Shown here piece by piece: positions 33,662 to 42,468 of a DNA stretch of 64,000 nt. The position numbers and the translations under genes are program-made. The notes under the pieces were generated by a model. That model saw nothing but the letters and a program-made list of their open reading frames with translations. It was not told where the DNA came from and searched no databases. How positions within the stretch are numbered: the first letter of the stretch is position 1; every line of letters begins with the position of its first letter. Source of the stretch: Sabulibacter ruber (GTDB lineage: Bacteria; Bacteroidota; Bacteroidia; Cytophagales; Hymenobacteraceae). The stretch is from contig NZ_JAFFID010000001.1 in assembly GCF_017355955.1 (NCBI RefSeq), forward strand, positions 1,302,001-1,366,000, read 5' to 3'.

Positions 33662-33829
33662 ATGTTAATTGTCATCGGTTTTATTATCACGAGTGTCATC
33701 CTTTTTTCGACCGGCTCCATAGCAATCAACAAGCTGGCTATTAAGGAAAGCGAGAAAATCGCCCTGATTGCCATGCTGTTCTTTCTGATCATTCTGCTGG
33801 GTTTTCCGGTAGTTACCTTAATGAGATGA
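33662..33829 (+). CDS. Small membrane protein, paralogue 1
   Basis: A 55-residue protein: MLIVIGFIITSVILFSTGS as the first transmembrane segment, a short polar connector (NKLAIKESEKI) and a second segment (LIAMLFFLIILLGFPVV). The frame extends to 33608, but the shorter start aligns with the paralogue at 34071. It is typical of small two-helix membrane proteins in Bacteroidota. Function unknown. Confidence 0.5.
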   Translation: MLIVIGFIITSVILFSTGSIAINKLAIKESEKIALIAMLFFLIILLGFPVVTLMR

Positions 33830-34070
33830 CCACACTAACCTGAAAAAAAGCGTATGAAAGCACTCCTTAACTAACACCACTCCCACATCAAAGCCCCTCC
33901 ACTACAGAGAATTCCCGTTACGCTCTGGCCCTAAGCTGTCTTCAAAGGCTGGCATCTATGCTGTGACGGTAAATACTTCTTTGATTTTCTACTGATTTCA
34001 TCTTGTTTATTAGCAGTATTAGTACTATCTTCATTTAGAAAGTTATAATTCCTACCTAACTCTCTTACCC

Positions 34071-34235
34071 ATGCTATACATAGGATTTATCATTGTCAGT
34101 GCAATTCTGTTCATTGCAGGAGCATTCACCATTGAAAAGATGGAGGCGAGATCACAGGAGAAATCACTTATGAGAATGGCGTTGTTTGCCTTGATCATCA
34201 TCCTGGGATTGCCTATAATGTCGTTTGCAGGCTGA
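34071..34235 (+). CDS. Small membrane protein, paralogue 2
   Basis: A 54-residue protein on a frame that is too short for most gene callers: MLYIGFIIVSAILFIAGAF, then a polar connector (EKMEARSQEKSLMR) and a second hydrophobic segment (ALFALIIILGLPIM). Helix, connector and the LG.P end all align with the protein at 33662, which supports both as real genes. The pair is about 240 bases apart. Function unknown. Confidence 0.5.
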   Translation: MLYIGFIIVSAILFIAGAFTIEKMEARSQEKSLMRMALFALIIILGLPIMSFAG

Positions 34236-35071
34236 GAAAGGCGTTTCCATACGCTTACACCTGCCTTTTTCCGCTGGCGCAATCTCTTGCATTCTTCCTC
34301 CAGCGTTCATCGCCTCCTGCGATGACTCTCCCCCGCAAAACAACCTGTTACCCGGTTCCTTGAATTAAGGCAACTCTTGTTTGCTGCTGCCCAAAATTTC
34401 CAAGGAAACGCACAAGCTATTCTACTTAGAAAAGTGATATTTAGCTTTCTCAACCTAAGAACTGGAGCTTTTGGGTCACAGTAGCTGATGCAGTCATTTA
34501 TTCTCTTCCCTCAGCTTTTACTAAGGGTACATTGCTCTGTTGTAAGAGAAAACCCAAAAGTAGAAGCAGACTGGATTCTTGGCTATTTTTCCAGAAAACA
34601 GGTCAAAAACTCTTTGTCAAAGAAAAGAAAGCAGGTATTTCTTTTGCAAAATGGGTTTGAAAAGGCATTATTAAACCCTTAAACCCAAAATCATGAATAA
34701 CGGGTATTTTCGGCAATGCTGCCTTTATAAGTGATGGAGATTGGAGTTTCCTTTAGAAAAGATCTTGATAAGTGAGGGCACTTCTCCTACAAATGAAGCC
34801 TGTGGTATCAAACAATACAAATCTGGGCTTTCACCCTTTACAGTATTTGCACAAAACAAAGCAGAACAAGGCCTACAAGCACCAATACCATAGTTTATCT
34901 GGAACTATAATCAGATGCACCAAGGTAATCTATGGAAAACGGGAGTTATGGTTAGGTTTTCCGTGGTATCCTCCTATTCGCCAGTCAGCATCAACCAACT
35001 TGAGCAGCTTGCCCTTGTTCAGATTGATACTTCTGTTTTAACTGGGTTTTTCTGAAAGATGAGCGAAAGAG
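34236..35071. other. Gene-poor region
   Basis: About 840 bases. Two short plus-strand frames (34488-34682 and 34772-35041) look spurious, with no conserved features and rare-codon composition. No repeats or hairpins of note. Confidence 0.45.
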
Positions 35072-35207
35072 TGGCGGCGGAGGGAATCGAACCCCCAGCG
35101 CGTCTTAGTTTACAAATCGGAATATTTTTGACAGACGAATAGCACGACAGACAGATTCCTGCTATTACACTCCCGACCAACCTCAACTCTTAAGCCCTAT
35201 CGCCGCC
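35072..35207 (-). ncRNA. tRNA-like element of about 136 nt, identity unknown
   Basis: On the minus strand GGCGGCG (35207-35201) can pair with CGCCGCC (35079-35073), followed by A, as a seven-base acceptor stem. Just inside is a canonical T-arm GGGGG-TTCGATT-CCCTC. The intervening 104 bases are far longer than in a tRNA and form no standard D or anticodon arm. They hold AATAGCA...TGCTATT and GGAAT...ATTCC helices, and no CCA is encoded. It is not recognisable as tmRNA. It may be a tRNA-derived element or another structured RNA. Confidence 0.5.
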
Positions 35208-35524
35208 TTTCATCTGTAGAAATACTGTCTATACTCCCGCAAAAATACTTATTAGTAAGTATTGCAACAAACGTTTCCCTTATTATAACAGCGCCTTTCT
35301 AAGCCTTCCCTCCCTAAAGAGCCAGCCCGATGCACCAGAAGTAGCACATCTTGCCGATGCTGCACCGGTTTAACATTTTTGCTTAGCCATCAGACCGCCA
35401 GAGAGCAATTTGCCAGGCTACTACAGCTATTTTAAGGGTAAATTCAGGTCACATGCAGTTGTAATACTGATGCTTTCCAGCACCGGAAAAGATACATTTG
35501 CCTCCAACACATGACCTGACAGCT

Positions 35525-35782
35525 ATGGAGAAGGAAGACTTTATTTTAAAGGAGATTTACAAGAAAGTGCAGACCATGGATCAGCCAAACGATTTTCCCA
35601 TGGATGCGGAGAAACTAAGCACGCAGCTAGGCATCTCGCAGGAGGAGATGTTGGCGCTCTGCGATTCCCTGGCCGATAACGGCTTTGTTGCGGTAAGCTC
35701 GTTCCGCAACCCTCCGGTCCTGTACCTGACCTTTACCGGAATCCTCAGGGCGAAACGGCTTCTTACCCATTCCCCTTCCTAA
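35525..35782 (+). CDS. Small winged-helix-like protein
   Basis: The preferred start is MEKEDFILKEIYKKV at 35525. The frame runs nine codons upstream. The 85-residue protein has the pattern of a winged helix-turn-helix: LSTQLGISQEEMLALCDSLADNGFVAVSS (helix, turn, recognition helix), then PPVLYLTFTGILRAKRLL as the wing and final helix. It could be a DNA-binding regulator, but no domain identity is clear and no partner gene is adjacent. A strong terminator follows at 35853. Confidence 0.6.
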   Translation: MEKEDFILKEIYKKVQTMDQPNDFPMDAEKLSTQLGISQEEMLALCDSLADNGFVAVSSFRNPPVLYLTFTGILRAKRLLTHSPS

Positions 35783-35852
35783 GCCACCAACCCTTTTCAA
35801 AGACTTACCCAGGCAAACTGCGGCAAAATCGTTTATTCTTATCTCCTGCCCT

Positions 35853-35894
35853 GCAAGGCCCTCATGGTTTTCAACTGTGAGGGCCTTGCTTTTT
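35853..35894 (+). terminator. Terminator after winged-helix gene
   Basis: A perfect 12-bp stem (GCAAGGCCCTCA) with a loop of 13 bases and a following T run. Confidence 0.82.
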
Positions 35895-36059
35895 CTGTTT
35901 TGCCGTGGGCAGGCGGGAGTTCTGTTTTAGGCATAAACCAGGAAAAACAGCCTTAAAACAGGTAAGTGCTACCACAAGCGGTACCGGTTGCTTACCATTG
36001 AAAAACTAAGCTTATCTTACTACTCAAATTACTATTCTAACTAAACCCAAATGTAAAGC

Positions 36060-36536
36060 ATGAAGAAAGTTGTACTCCTTTGTCTTGTGTTATTGACCTG
36101 TGTTCAGGTGTTTGCGCAAAGCGTCTCAGACACCATTGAAGTAAAGAAAGGCTTCTCCACCGTTTTCCGGCAGAATGGCCGAAATCTCACGCCTAAGCAA
36201 CTGCTGGACATTACCCAGTCAAACCCCGAGGCGTACAAGGAAATGAAGATCGCGAAAGGGAAGGCCGGTGTAGCAAATGTACTTGGCTACGCGGGCGGAT
36301 TTCTGGTGGGCTGGCCTATAGGGGCGGCGATTGGCGGCGGAGAACCCAACTGGGCCCTGGCGGGCATTGGCGCCGGACTGATTGGCGTTGCCATTCCGTT
36401 TGCCACGTCGTTTTCCAAGCACACCCAGAACGCCGCCAGAATCTACAACTCCGGCTTAACCCAAACCGGCATGAACCACTTTGACCTGAAACTGGGATTC
36501 ACCGGCAACGGCCTGGGTCTGAACCTGAAGTTCTGA
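36060..36536 (+). CDS. Secreted hypothetical protein
   Basis: A 158-residue protein with a signal peptide (MKKVVLLCLVLLTCVQVFAQ). The mature part begins as a charged strand-helix segment (ESIEVKKGFSTVFRQNGRNLTPKQL-like) and then has a glycine-rich, hydrophobic GGFLVGWPIGAAIGGG segment and a second hydrophobic stretch. It ends with repeating LGFTGNGLGLNLKF, which suggests a beta-strand at the C-terminus. It may be a membrane-inserting or outer-membrane-associated protein. I recognise no family. Confidence 0.55.
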   Translation: MKKVVLLCLVLLTCVQVFAQSVSDTIEVKKGFSTVFRQNGRNLTPKQLLDITQSNPEAYKEMKIAKGKAGVANVLGYAGGFLVGWPIGAAIGGGEPNWALAGIGAGLIGVAIPFATSFSKHTQNAARIYNSGLTQTGMNHFDLKLGFTGNGLGLNLKF

Positions 36537-36658
36537 TTTACCCACCCGCAGGCTGCCGTCTGGGCCCGTTGTACGTACTTGTAAAAGAGCCGTCAACTGA
36601 CTCAGGCGGCAGCTTGTTTTTAACGCCACTGATCCCTAACCCAAGAAAAGCTTCCTCT

Positions 36659-37423
36659 ATGGTATACCATGTATTGAACGGAGACGCGCTGCTGGATAGG
36701 TTTTCCGCCACCGGTCTCAACGGCGAAGCAGTCATCATGCGCGAATGTTTGATTGAGGGCGATGTAACCGGCGATACGCTCCCGGAGTTCTACCGCACCA
36801 GGGCCGCCTACCTGCAAGCCACTTACCCAACCGTGCAGGAAAGCTATTACACCAAGGTAGTGCCCCAATTGGAGAAACTCACTTCCGCCCCCGCAGACGC
36901 TGAGTTCAACCTGTGGTTTGGCTATGACCTGTTCTGCCAGGTGAACCTGTGGTTCATTCTTTCGCTGCTGCACAAGCAGTCCCACAAAGAAGTATTTGTG
37001 GTCTATCCTACATACCTGAGCGGAACCGATGTCTGGCAAGACTTCGGCTTGGCCTCTGCGCAGGATCTGCTCAACTGCTTTCAGGACCGGGTGAAGTTAA
37101 ACCAGGAAGACCTGGCTTTGGGCAAAGATCTGTGGGAAGCTTATAAAAACGGTGATCCATCCAGGTTGGAAGAACTATCAAAGCGGCAGTCTGCCTGCTT
37201 TCCGTATCTGCGGGAAGTATGCGCCGCTCACCTGGAGCGGTTTCCTGGCAACGGTGAGAAAGGCCGACCGGAAAAAGCGATTGAAGAAATCGTCCAGAGT
37301 GCCGGCCCTGAGTTCGCCGCCGCTTTTGATGCGTTTTCCAGAAAAGAGGGCATTTACGGTTTCGGTGATGCGCAGCTCAGGCAAATTTATGACCGGGTGG
37401 TTTCAACTGGCACTTCAACTTAA
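36659..37423 (+). CDS. DUF1835-family protein
   Basis: Starting at the ATG at 36659, the 254-residue protein opens MVYHVLNGDALLDRFSATGL, the standard start of the DUF1835 family, and continues with MRECLIEGDVTGDTLPEFYRTR. It has W/F-rich blocks (FNLWFGYDLFCQVNLWFILSL) and a helical C-terminus. The family is soluble, with unknown function. A 90-base upstream extension of the frame exists but does not fit. It precedes umuDC by about 210 bases. Confidence 0.75.
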   Translation: MVYHVLNGDALLDRFSATGLNGEAVIMRECLIEGDVTGDTLPEFYRTRAAYLQATYPTVQESYYTKVVPQLEKLTSAPADAEFNLWFGYDLFCQVNLWFILSLLHKQSHKEVFVVYPTYLSGTDVWQDFGLASAQDLLNCFQDRVKLNQEDLALGKDLWEAYKNGDPSRLEELSKRQSACFPYLREVCAAHLERFPGNGEKGRPEKAIEEIVQSAGPEFAAAFDAFSRKEGIYGFGDAQLRQIYDRVVSTGTST

Positions 37424-37572
37424 CCTCATTTCCGCAGGTTGCCTGCAAAGCCTTGAGTATCAACTAACCTCGTGTTTTTGCTTTCGGCCTGCACCATTAG
37501 GCAGATTGTTCCTTTCTGGTTTGCCAAAACCTTGTTCAGCGGGGGTAAATCGGCCTTAAAACTAAATATTTT

Positions 37573-37601
37573 AGCTAAATATATAGCTTTTGCTAATTTT
37601 G
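37573..37601 (+). promoter_or_regulatory. Candidate SOS operator and promoter of umuDC
   Basis: AGCTA-AATATA-TAGCT (37573-37588) is a perfect five-base inverted repeat around a six-base spacer. It lies just upstream of TAATTTTG (37594-37601), an exact TAnnTTTG -7 box. The palindrome overlaps the -33 region, the expected place for a LexA-type repressor. The umuD start is about 34 bases downstream. The LexA assignment is an inference from gene content. Confidence 0.5.
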
Positions 37602-37634
37602 TTCGTAAAACACCGCAGAAACAGCAGAGGCAAT

Positions 37635-38084
37635 ATGGAAGCAGCGATCATCCCTTTACACCCGCTCCAGGAGCAGCGGTTCCTGATTATCATTGACAGA
37701 GGCAACTCCCTGCCGCTTTACACCACCACGGTGCAGGCCGGTTTTCCCAGCCCCGCCACCGACTACTCCGCCGACCCCATTGACCTGAACACCTACGCCT
37801 CCAATCACCCGGCCTCCACATTCCTGGTGAAAGTGGTAGGCGATTCCATGATTGGGGCGCACATCATGCCCGGCGATCTGGCCATTGTGAACCGCGAGAT
37901 CAGGCCTGCCAGCGGCATGGTGGTCCTGGCGTTCGTGGACGGCGGCTTCACCATCAAGCGGCTGGAGGTCAAAAAAGAAGCCGCCTACCTGCTTTCAGAG
38001 AACGCCAAGTACCCGCCCATCAAGATCGATTCCCCGGAGGGCGGCATCATCTGGGGCGTGGTAGTAGGCATTCACCGTAAATTC
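37635..38084 (+). CDS. umuD: UmuD-like S24 protease subunit of error-prone polymerase V
   Basis: The start at 37635 gives MEAAIIPLHPLQEQRF. The 150-residue product has the peptidase S24 signatures: a cleavage site A35-G36 in QAGFPS, the catalytic serine S71 in VVGDSMIGA and the lysine K108 in FTIKRLE. Their spacing (37) equals that in E. coli UmuD (S60, K97). It is expected to self-cleave in contact with RecA filaments and form UmuD'2C. The gap to umuC is nine bases, so the two form an operon. LexA is unlikely, because the DNA-binding N-terminus is missing. The listed end excludes the stop codon (TAG at 38085-38087). Confidence 0.9.
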
Positions 38085-38092
38085 TAGCGGAT

Positions 38093-39361
38093 ATGACGTC
38101 CCTGTTTGCGCTGGTGGACTGCAACAACTTCTACGCTTCCTGCGAGCGGGCCTTCAATCCCACCCTGGAGGGCAAACCCCTGGTGGTGCTCTCCAACAAC
38201 GATGGCTGCGTGATTGCGCGCAGCAACGAGGCCAAGGCCCTGGGCATTCAGATGGGCGCCCCGGCCTTTGAGATACGCGACCTGATGGAACGCGAAGGCG
38301 TGCACGTGTTCTCCAGCAACTACGAACTCTACGGCGATATGAGCCGGCGCGTGACCATGATTCTGGCGGAGTACACGCCCAACCTGGAGATCTATTCCAT
38401 TGACGAGTCGTTTCTGGATCTGGGCAATTTCCGGCACGTGAACCTGGAGCAGCACGCCCGCGAGATCTGGGAGCGGGTGCCGCGCGCCACCGGCATTCCT
38501 GTGGCCGTGGGTGTAAGCGTGACCAAAACCCTGGCCAAGCTAGCCAACCGCCTGGCCAAGAAATCAAAGAAAGCCAACGGCGTATTGGTTCTCACCGATC
38601 CCATGCACATAGAAGCGGCCCTCAAAGCCACCGAGGTAGGCGATATCTGGGGCGTGGGCCGGCGCTACGCCAAAAAACTGGCGCAATTTGGCATCTACAC
38701 CGCCTATGACCTCACGCAGCAAACCGACAGCTTTGTGAAGAAGCACATGACGGTGGTGGGCCTGCGCACGGTGCGCGAACTGCGCGGCGAGCCCTGCATA
38801 GAACTGGAACTGGCCCCACCCACCAAACAGAACATCTGTACCTCGCGCTCGTTTGGGGAGCCGCTCACCCAGCTTTCTGATATTGAGGAAGCCCTGGCCG
38901 CCCACACGGTGCGCTGCGCCGCCAAGCTCCGCAAACAACAGAGCTGCGCCAACGCTTTCACCATTATCCTGGAAACCAGCCGCTTCATAGACCCCAGACA
39001 GACGTACCTGAACAGCCGCACGGTGCAACTGGAAAGCCCCACCGCCAGCGAACTGGTGCTGGTACCCAAAGCGCTGGAGGCACTGCGCATCCTTTTCCGG
39101 CCCGGCTTCCGGTACAAGCGCACCGGCATTCTGGTCTCGGGCCTGGTGCCGGCCACGCAGGTGCAGCAAAGCCTCTTTGAGCCAGACCATCGCCAGCGCG
39201 ATCAGGACCTGATGCAGACGCTGGATTTCCTCCGCAAACGGTTCGGGCATACGGCGCTGCGCTACGGCGTGCAGGGCACCGGCAAGAAATGGCAACTGAA
39301 AAGCGAAAACCTCTCGCCCTGTTACACCACCAGACTGGAAGGCTTACTCAAGGTTTGGTAA
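38093..39361 (+). CDS. umuC: UmuC-like Y-family DNA polymerase
   Basis: A 422-residue translesion polymerase. The palm carries FALVDCNNFYASCERAFNP (D9), and SIDESFLDLG with D104 and E105 completes the metal site. The SFGEPLTQLSDIEEALAAHTVR segment and little-finger region are as in UmuC rather than DinB. With UmuD' it would bypass lesions after SOS induction. It lies directly behind umuD. The large antisense frames over it are shadows. A copy of the intergenic palindrome follows at about 39367-39400. Confidence 0.93.
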   Translation: MTSLFALVDCNNFYASCERAFNPTLEGKPLVVLSNNDGCVIARSNEAKALGIQMGAPAFEIRDLMEREGVHVFSSNYELYGDMSRRVTMILAEYTPNLEIYSIDESFLDLGNFRHVNLEQHAREIWERVPRATGIPVAVGVSVTKTLAKLANRLAKKSKKANGVLVLTDPMHIEAALKATEVGDIWGVGRRYAKKLAQFGIYTAYDLTQQTDSFVKKHMTVVGLRTVRELRGEPCIELELAPPTKQNICTSRSFGEPLTQLSDIEEALAAHTVRCAAKLRKQQSCANAFTIILETSRFIDPRQTYLNSRTVQLESPTASELVLVPKALEALRILFRPGFRYKRTGILVSGLVPATQVQQSLFEPDHRQRDQDLMQTLDFLRKRFGHTALRYGVQGTGKKWQLKSENLSPCYTTRLEGLLKVW

Positions 39362-39821
39362 GCGTTTCGGGGTTGTTTCCTGGAAAAGAAGGCTAAAACG
39401 GAAGCGCCATTGCGCTCTTGGTGCGGCTGGAAATTATGTTACTTGTTTCAGGAAATTGTGTAAAGCAGCCTTGTGCCCTGGGGTTTAGTTTTGCCTTAGG
39501 ATTCACAACACACACACGCGACATGAAGACGGTCACTTTTCCATCCGCTACAGGAAACCAAGCCGAAAACGCGCACTGCCCCACCCTGGAGCGTGAAGAA
39601 TTAGAAATGATAGACAACCTGGAGACAACGGACTAGAACAAGCCTTAAGGAGGTAGCTATTTACCCAGCATTCCTCCACTTTTTGATAGAATTGGTTATT
39701 TTTAATCAATAGCCTAGCTGAGCCTTAAGGCGGTCTGGTTTCTTAGAATTCTGCACCTGGCTTTACCTGTTCTCGCTTCAGTTCGGCATTAGCTTTTACA
39801 GATTCCCTTAAAGACACTTGT
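39362..39821. other. Intergenic region after umuC
   Basis: 460 bases with a palindrome-family copy at the left end and one small candidate gene (39523-39636). Nothing else stands out. Confidence 0.5.
39523..39636 (+). CDS. Candidate 37-residue acidic protein
   Basis: A short frame MKTVTFPSATGNQAENAHCP...LEREELEMIDNLETTD. TAGTTTTG at 39486-39493 (exact TAnnTTTG) precedes it by about 30 bases, and an AT-rich TTTT region lies after the stop. Without homologues it remains a weak candidate. Confidence 0.3.
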   Translation: MKTVTFPSATGNQAENAHCPTLEREELEMIDNLETTD

Positions 39822-40649
39822 ATGGCTTTCACCGTCAGAGACCCACACCAGAAAAACATTTGCGCTACCTGCGGCACGCGTTATGCCTCGGCTAAAGATG
39901 CTGCAGACAGCTGCCCCATTTGCCTGGACGAGCGGCAGTACGTAGGCGATCATGGCCAGGCCTGGCTGAGCTATGAGGAACTGGGCAAAGGCAAAAGCAT
40001 TCGGTTTACTAGGCTGCAGCCCGGTTTGCACGAGCTTATCATTGTGCCTGCGTTTGCCATTGGCCAGAAGGCGCACCTGGTTTTATCAGAGAGCGGCAAT
40101 ATTCTCTGGGACTGCCTTCCGTACCTGGATGAGCCTACCATAGCCTATATTCAGTCGCTGGGAGGTCTGAAAGCCATCACTATTTCGCACCCGCACTACT
40201 ACGGCCTCATGGCCGAGTGGGCAGCCGTGTTCAATTGTCCCGTTTACCTGCATGAAGCTGACCAGGAGTGGGTACAGGACGAAAGCGAGCACTTCAGGTT
40301 CTGGGATGGTGCGGAAATGGCGCTTTGGGACGATATCAGGATTGTGCACGTGGCCGGTCATTTTTCGGGGAGCACCGTGTTGCACCTTCCCCACCACGGC
40401 ACCAACGGCACCCTGCTCACCGGCGATTCCATCTACGTAGCCCGCGACCGGAAGCATGTTTCTTTCATGTACAGTTTCCCCAACCTGGTGCCACTGCCCC
40501 AGAAAGCCATAGAGCTCATCCGGCAGCGGGTTGAGCCACTGGCTTTTGATACCCTGCACGCCGCCTTTGAAGGACAGGTAATTGCCACTGGGGCCAAAGA
40601 AGCGGTTGACCGATCTGTGAAACGGTACCTGCGCATTTTTCAGGAGTAA
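39822..40649 (+). CDS. MBL-fold metallo-hydrolase with N-terminal zinc ribbon
   Basis: A 275-residue protein. Residues 1-40 hold a zinc ribbon (C14, C17, C31, C34 in CATC...CPIC). The MBL core has ISHPHYYGLM (H123, H125, with Y where the DH dyad usually begins), VAGHFSGSTVL with the third histidine, LLTGDS with the bridging aspartate and a final HAAF. The shape is that of a hydrolase, but the altered HxHxDH motif makes full activity uncertain. No partner gene adjoins. Confidence 0.75.
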   Translation: MAFTVRDPHQKNICATCGTRYASAKDAADSCPICLDERQYVGDHGQAWLSYEELGKGKSIRFTRLQPGLHELIIVPAFAIGQKAHLVLSESGNILWDCLPYLDEPTIAYIQSLGGLKAITISHPHYYGLMAEWAAVFNCPVYLHEADQEWVQDESEHFRFWDGAEMALWDDIRIVHVAGHFSGSTVLHLPHHGTNGTLLTGDSIYVARDRKHVSFMYSFPNLVPLPQKAIELIRQRVEPLAFDTLHAAFEGQVIATGAKEAVDRSVKRYLRIFQE

Positions 40650-41143
40650 ACCGTAGCCGTAAAGCAGAAGCGATGTTGGGCACCCACCCAGTGGCGGTAC
40701 AAAGCAAGACCATCAGCCTGCTTTCCTGCGGTACAACAACCTCGGACGGTTAGCTACCTTCAGGCCAGTACGCGCATTAAGAGATCAGCCTTTTTTTAAG
40801 CCAGCGATTTGTAAGTGTTTTAAAGGGTAATCTCATTTTCCTGTAGCTTGCCAAAGTTATTATTAAACATAACAAGTCACCTTTAAGACATTAATCCATG
40901 AAAAAGCTTAAAAAAAGATGAAATTATTTTTCAGCTCATTTAATAGACTTCACAGCACCTGTTCTGCTTCAAAAACCGGGAAATCAGCCTAGAAACGCAT
41001 AAATAAAATCATATCAGTATTTAAATATTAAGATTCGTGTTTCTACGTGAAATTAGGCGTAATTAACATATTAACAGGGCATTTCAAAACCATACGCGTA
41101 GACAAAGGTTGTTAAGAAAACACAATTTATATTCTAACCACCT
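40650..41143. other. AT-rich leader region
   Basis: 494 bases with no supported gene. A tiny frame at about 40898-40921 (MKKLKKR) is not credible. AT-rich from about 40850, it may serve as a long leader or regulatory region for the DUF4142 gene. Confidence 0.45.
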
Positions 41144-41686
41144 ATGAAAAAGATTAACGTATGGATGCTCCTGTGCGGGCTAATGTTGAGCAGTGCCGTT
41201 TTGGTATCATGTGACGACGACGATGAAGACGCGAACATGGAGGAAGATCGCATGCGCATAGCTACATTTATGCAGAATGCTGCCGCCAGTGATATGTTTG
41301 AGATTACCACCGGCACCATGGCTCAGGAACAGGGCGAAACCGATGATGTTCAGGAGTTTGGGGAAATGCTGGTAGAAGACCACACCGCTACCTCCATGGA
41401 AATCATGGACATGGCCGATGAGCGTGACATTGAGTTGCCTACTACCCTTCCGGCCGCTAAAATGACCATCGTGAACCGCTTGAACGGTGAAACAGGCCTT
41501 ACTTTTGACAAAGACTTTGCCACCGTGCAGGTGCAGGCGCACCAGGAGGCAATAGCCCTGTACGAGCAAGCCGACCGTGAAATCACAGATGCTGAGGTAC
41601 AGGCTTTCATTGACGCTACCCTGCCTGCGTTACGCATGCACCTGCAGCATGCCCAGCAGCTGAAAACCATGGTAGATGCCATGTAA
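41144..41686 (+). CDS. DUF4142 lipoprotein
   Basis: A 180-residue lipoprotein. The signal peptide ends in the lipobox LVSC (MKKINVWMLLCGLMLSSAVLVSC). After an acidic linker (DDDDEDANMEEDRM) comes the helical DUF4142 domain: FMQNAAASDMFEITTGTMAQEQGETDDVQEFGEMLVEDHTATSME, a four-helix bundle common in stress-exposed bacteria. The histidine of EDHT is typical. It acts at the outer membrane or in the periplasm, with unknown ligand. The gene ends just before a strong terminator. Confidence 0.85.
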   Translation: MKKINVWMLLCGLMLSSAVLVSCDDDDEDANMEEDRMRIATFMQNAAASDMFEITTGTMAQEQGETDDVQEFGEMLVEDHTATSMEIMDMADERDIELPTTLPAAKMTIVNRLNGETGLTFDKDFATVQVQAHQEAIALYEQADREITDAEVQAFIDATLPALRMHLQHAQQLKTMVDAM

Positions 41687-41704
41687 CAACCAGAGGCTCA
41701 CCTC

Positions 41705-41750
41705 AAACAAAAAGCCCCTTTGTCTTTGCAGGCAGAGGGGCTTTTTGTTT
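41705..41750. terminator. Terminator between DUF4142 and SRAP genes
   Basis: AAACAAAAAGCCCCTTTG pairs with CAGAGGGGCTTTTTGTTT with one mismatch and a 10-base loop, between convergent genes. Confidence 0.85.
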
Positions 41751-41766
41751 TACTTGGTCGCAGATT

Positions 41767-42468
41767 CTACCCAAACAGCCCTCCCTGCTCGGCCACGGGC
41801 GCCAGCACCGCGGGTACATCGTTTCTGGTTGAGTTCACCAGCGCAGACACCGGGTAGGCTTTCATTTCCTCGGCGGGGTACGGCCTGAGCAGTTCCGCCA
41901 GGCGTTGCACGTCATTGGTCTCAGAGAGCCAGAGGCGTTCTTCCTCGGGGTGCAAAATCACGGGCATGCGGTTATGGATACCGGCCATCAGCTCATTAGG
42001 CTCAGTGGTGATCACGGTGAAGGTATTGAACACCTCGCCGCTGCCCTGGTCTACCCACTCGTCCCACAGCCCGGCAAAGGTGAACAGCTCCTGGTCTTTA
42101 AGCACAATGCGGTACGGGGTTTTGGTTTTGCCCACGCGTTTCCACTCGTAAAAACCGTCGGCGGGCACCAGACACCGTTTGCTGCTCATCAGCCGCTTGA
42201 ACTGGGGTTTCTCCAGAATGGTCTCGGTACGGGCATTGATAGGCCGCAGGCCGTGTTCTTTCTCTTTGGCCCAGCTGGGCAGCAGCCCCCAGGAAAAGTA
42301 CTGCACCGTAGTGGGCTCCTGGTTGGTGATCACGGGCAACAGCTGCGAAGGCGCGGCATTGTAGCGGGCCTTCTCCTCATACTTGCTCAGGATTTCGGCC
42401 ACCGATCCGCCCGTTTTGGCAGCGGTGGATTTGCTCTTCTTCGGGATGATGGAATAACGTCCGCACAT
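41767..42468 (-). CDS. yedK: SRAP domain protein (HMCES/YedK), abasic-site DNA-protein crosslinker
   Basis: A 233-residue SOS-response-associated peptidase-like protein. The catalytic C2 follows the initiator Met (MCGRYSIIPK). The other hallmarks are AQPSQ-like residues, FSWGLLPSWA, NARTET, CLVPADGFYEWKR with the essential glutamate, and GIHNRMPVIL with the histidine. HMCES proteins crosslink to abasic sites in single-stranded DNA and protect forks. It converges on the DUF4142 gene. The proximity to umuDC (about 2.4 kb) fits a shared DNA-damage theme. Confidence 0.92.
   Translation of the reverse strand: MCGRYSIIPKKSKSTAAKTGGSVAEILSKYEEKARYNAAPSQLLPVITNQEPTTVQYFSWGLLPSWAKEKEHGLRPINARTETILEKPQFKRLMSSKRCLVPADGFYEWKRVGKTKTPYRIVLKDQELFTFAGLWDEWVDQGSGEVFNTFTVITTEPNELMAGIHNRMPVILHPEEERLWLSETNDVQRLAELLRPYPAEEMKAYPVSALVNSTRNDVPAVLAPVAEQGGLFG

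Noticed and set aside
34488..35041. Two short plus-strand frames in the gene-poor region
   Set aside because: No conserved pattern, no promoter and no paralogue, unlike the small genes at 33662 and 34071.
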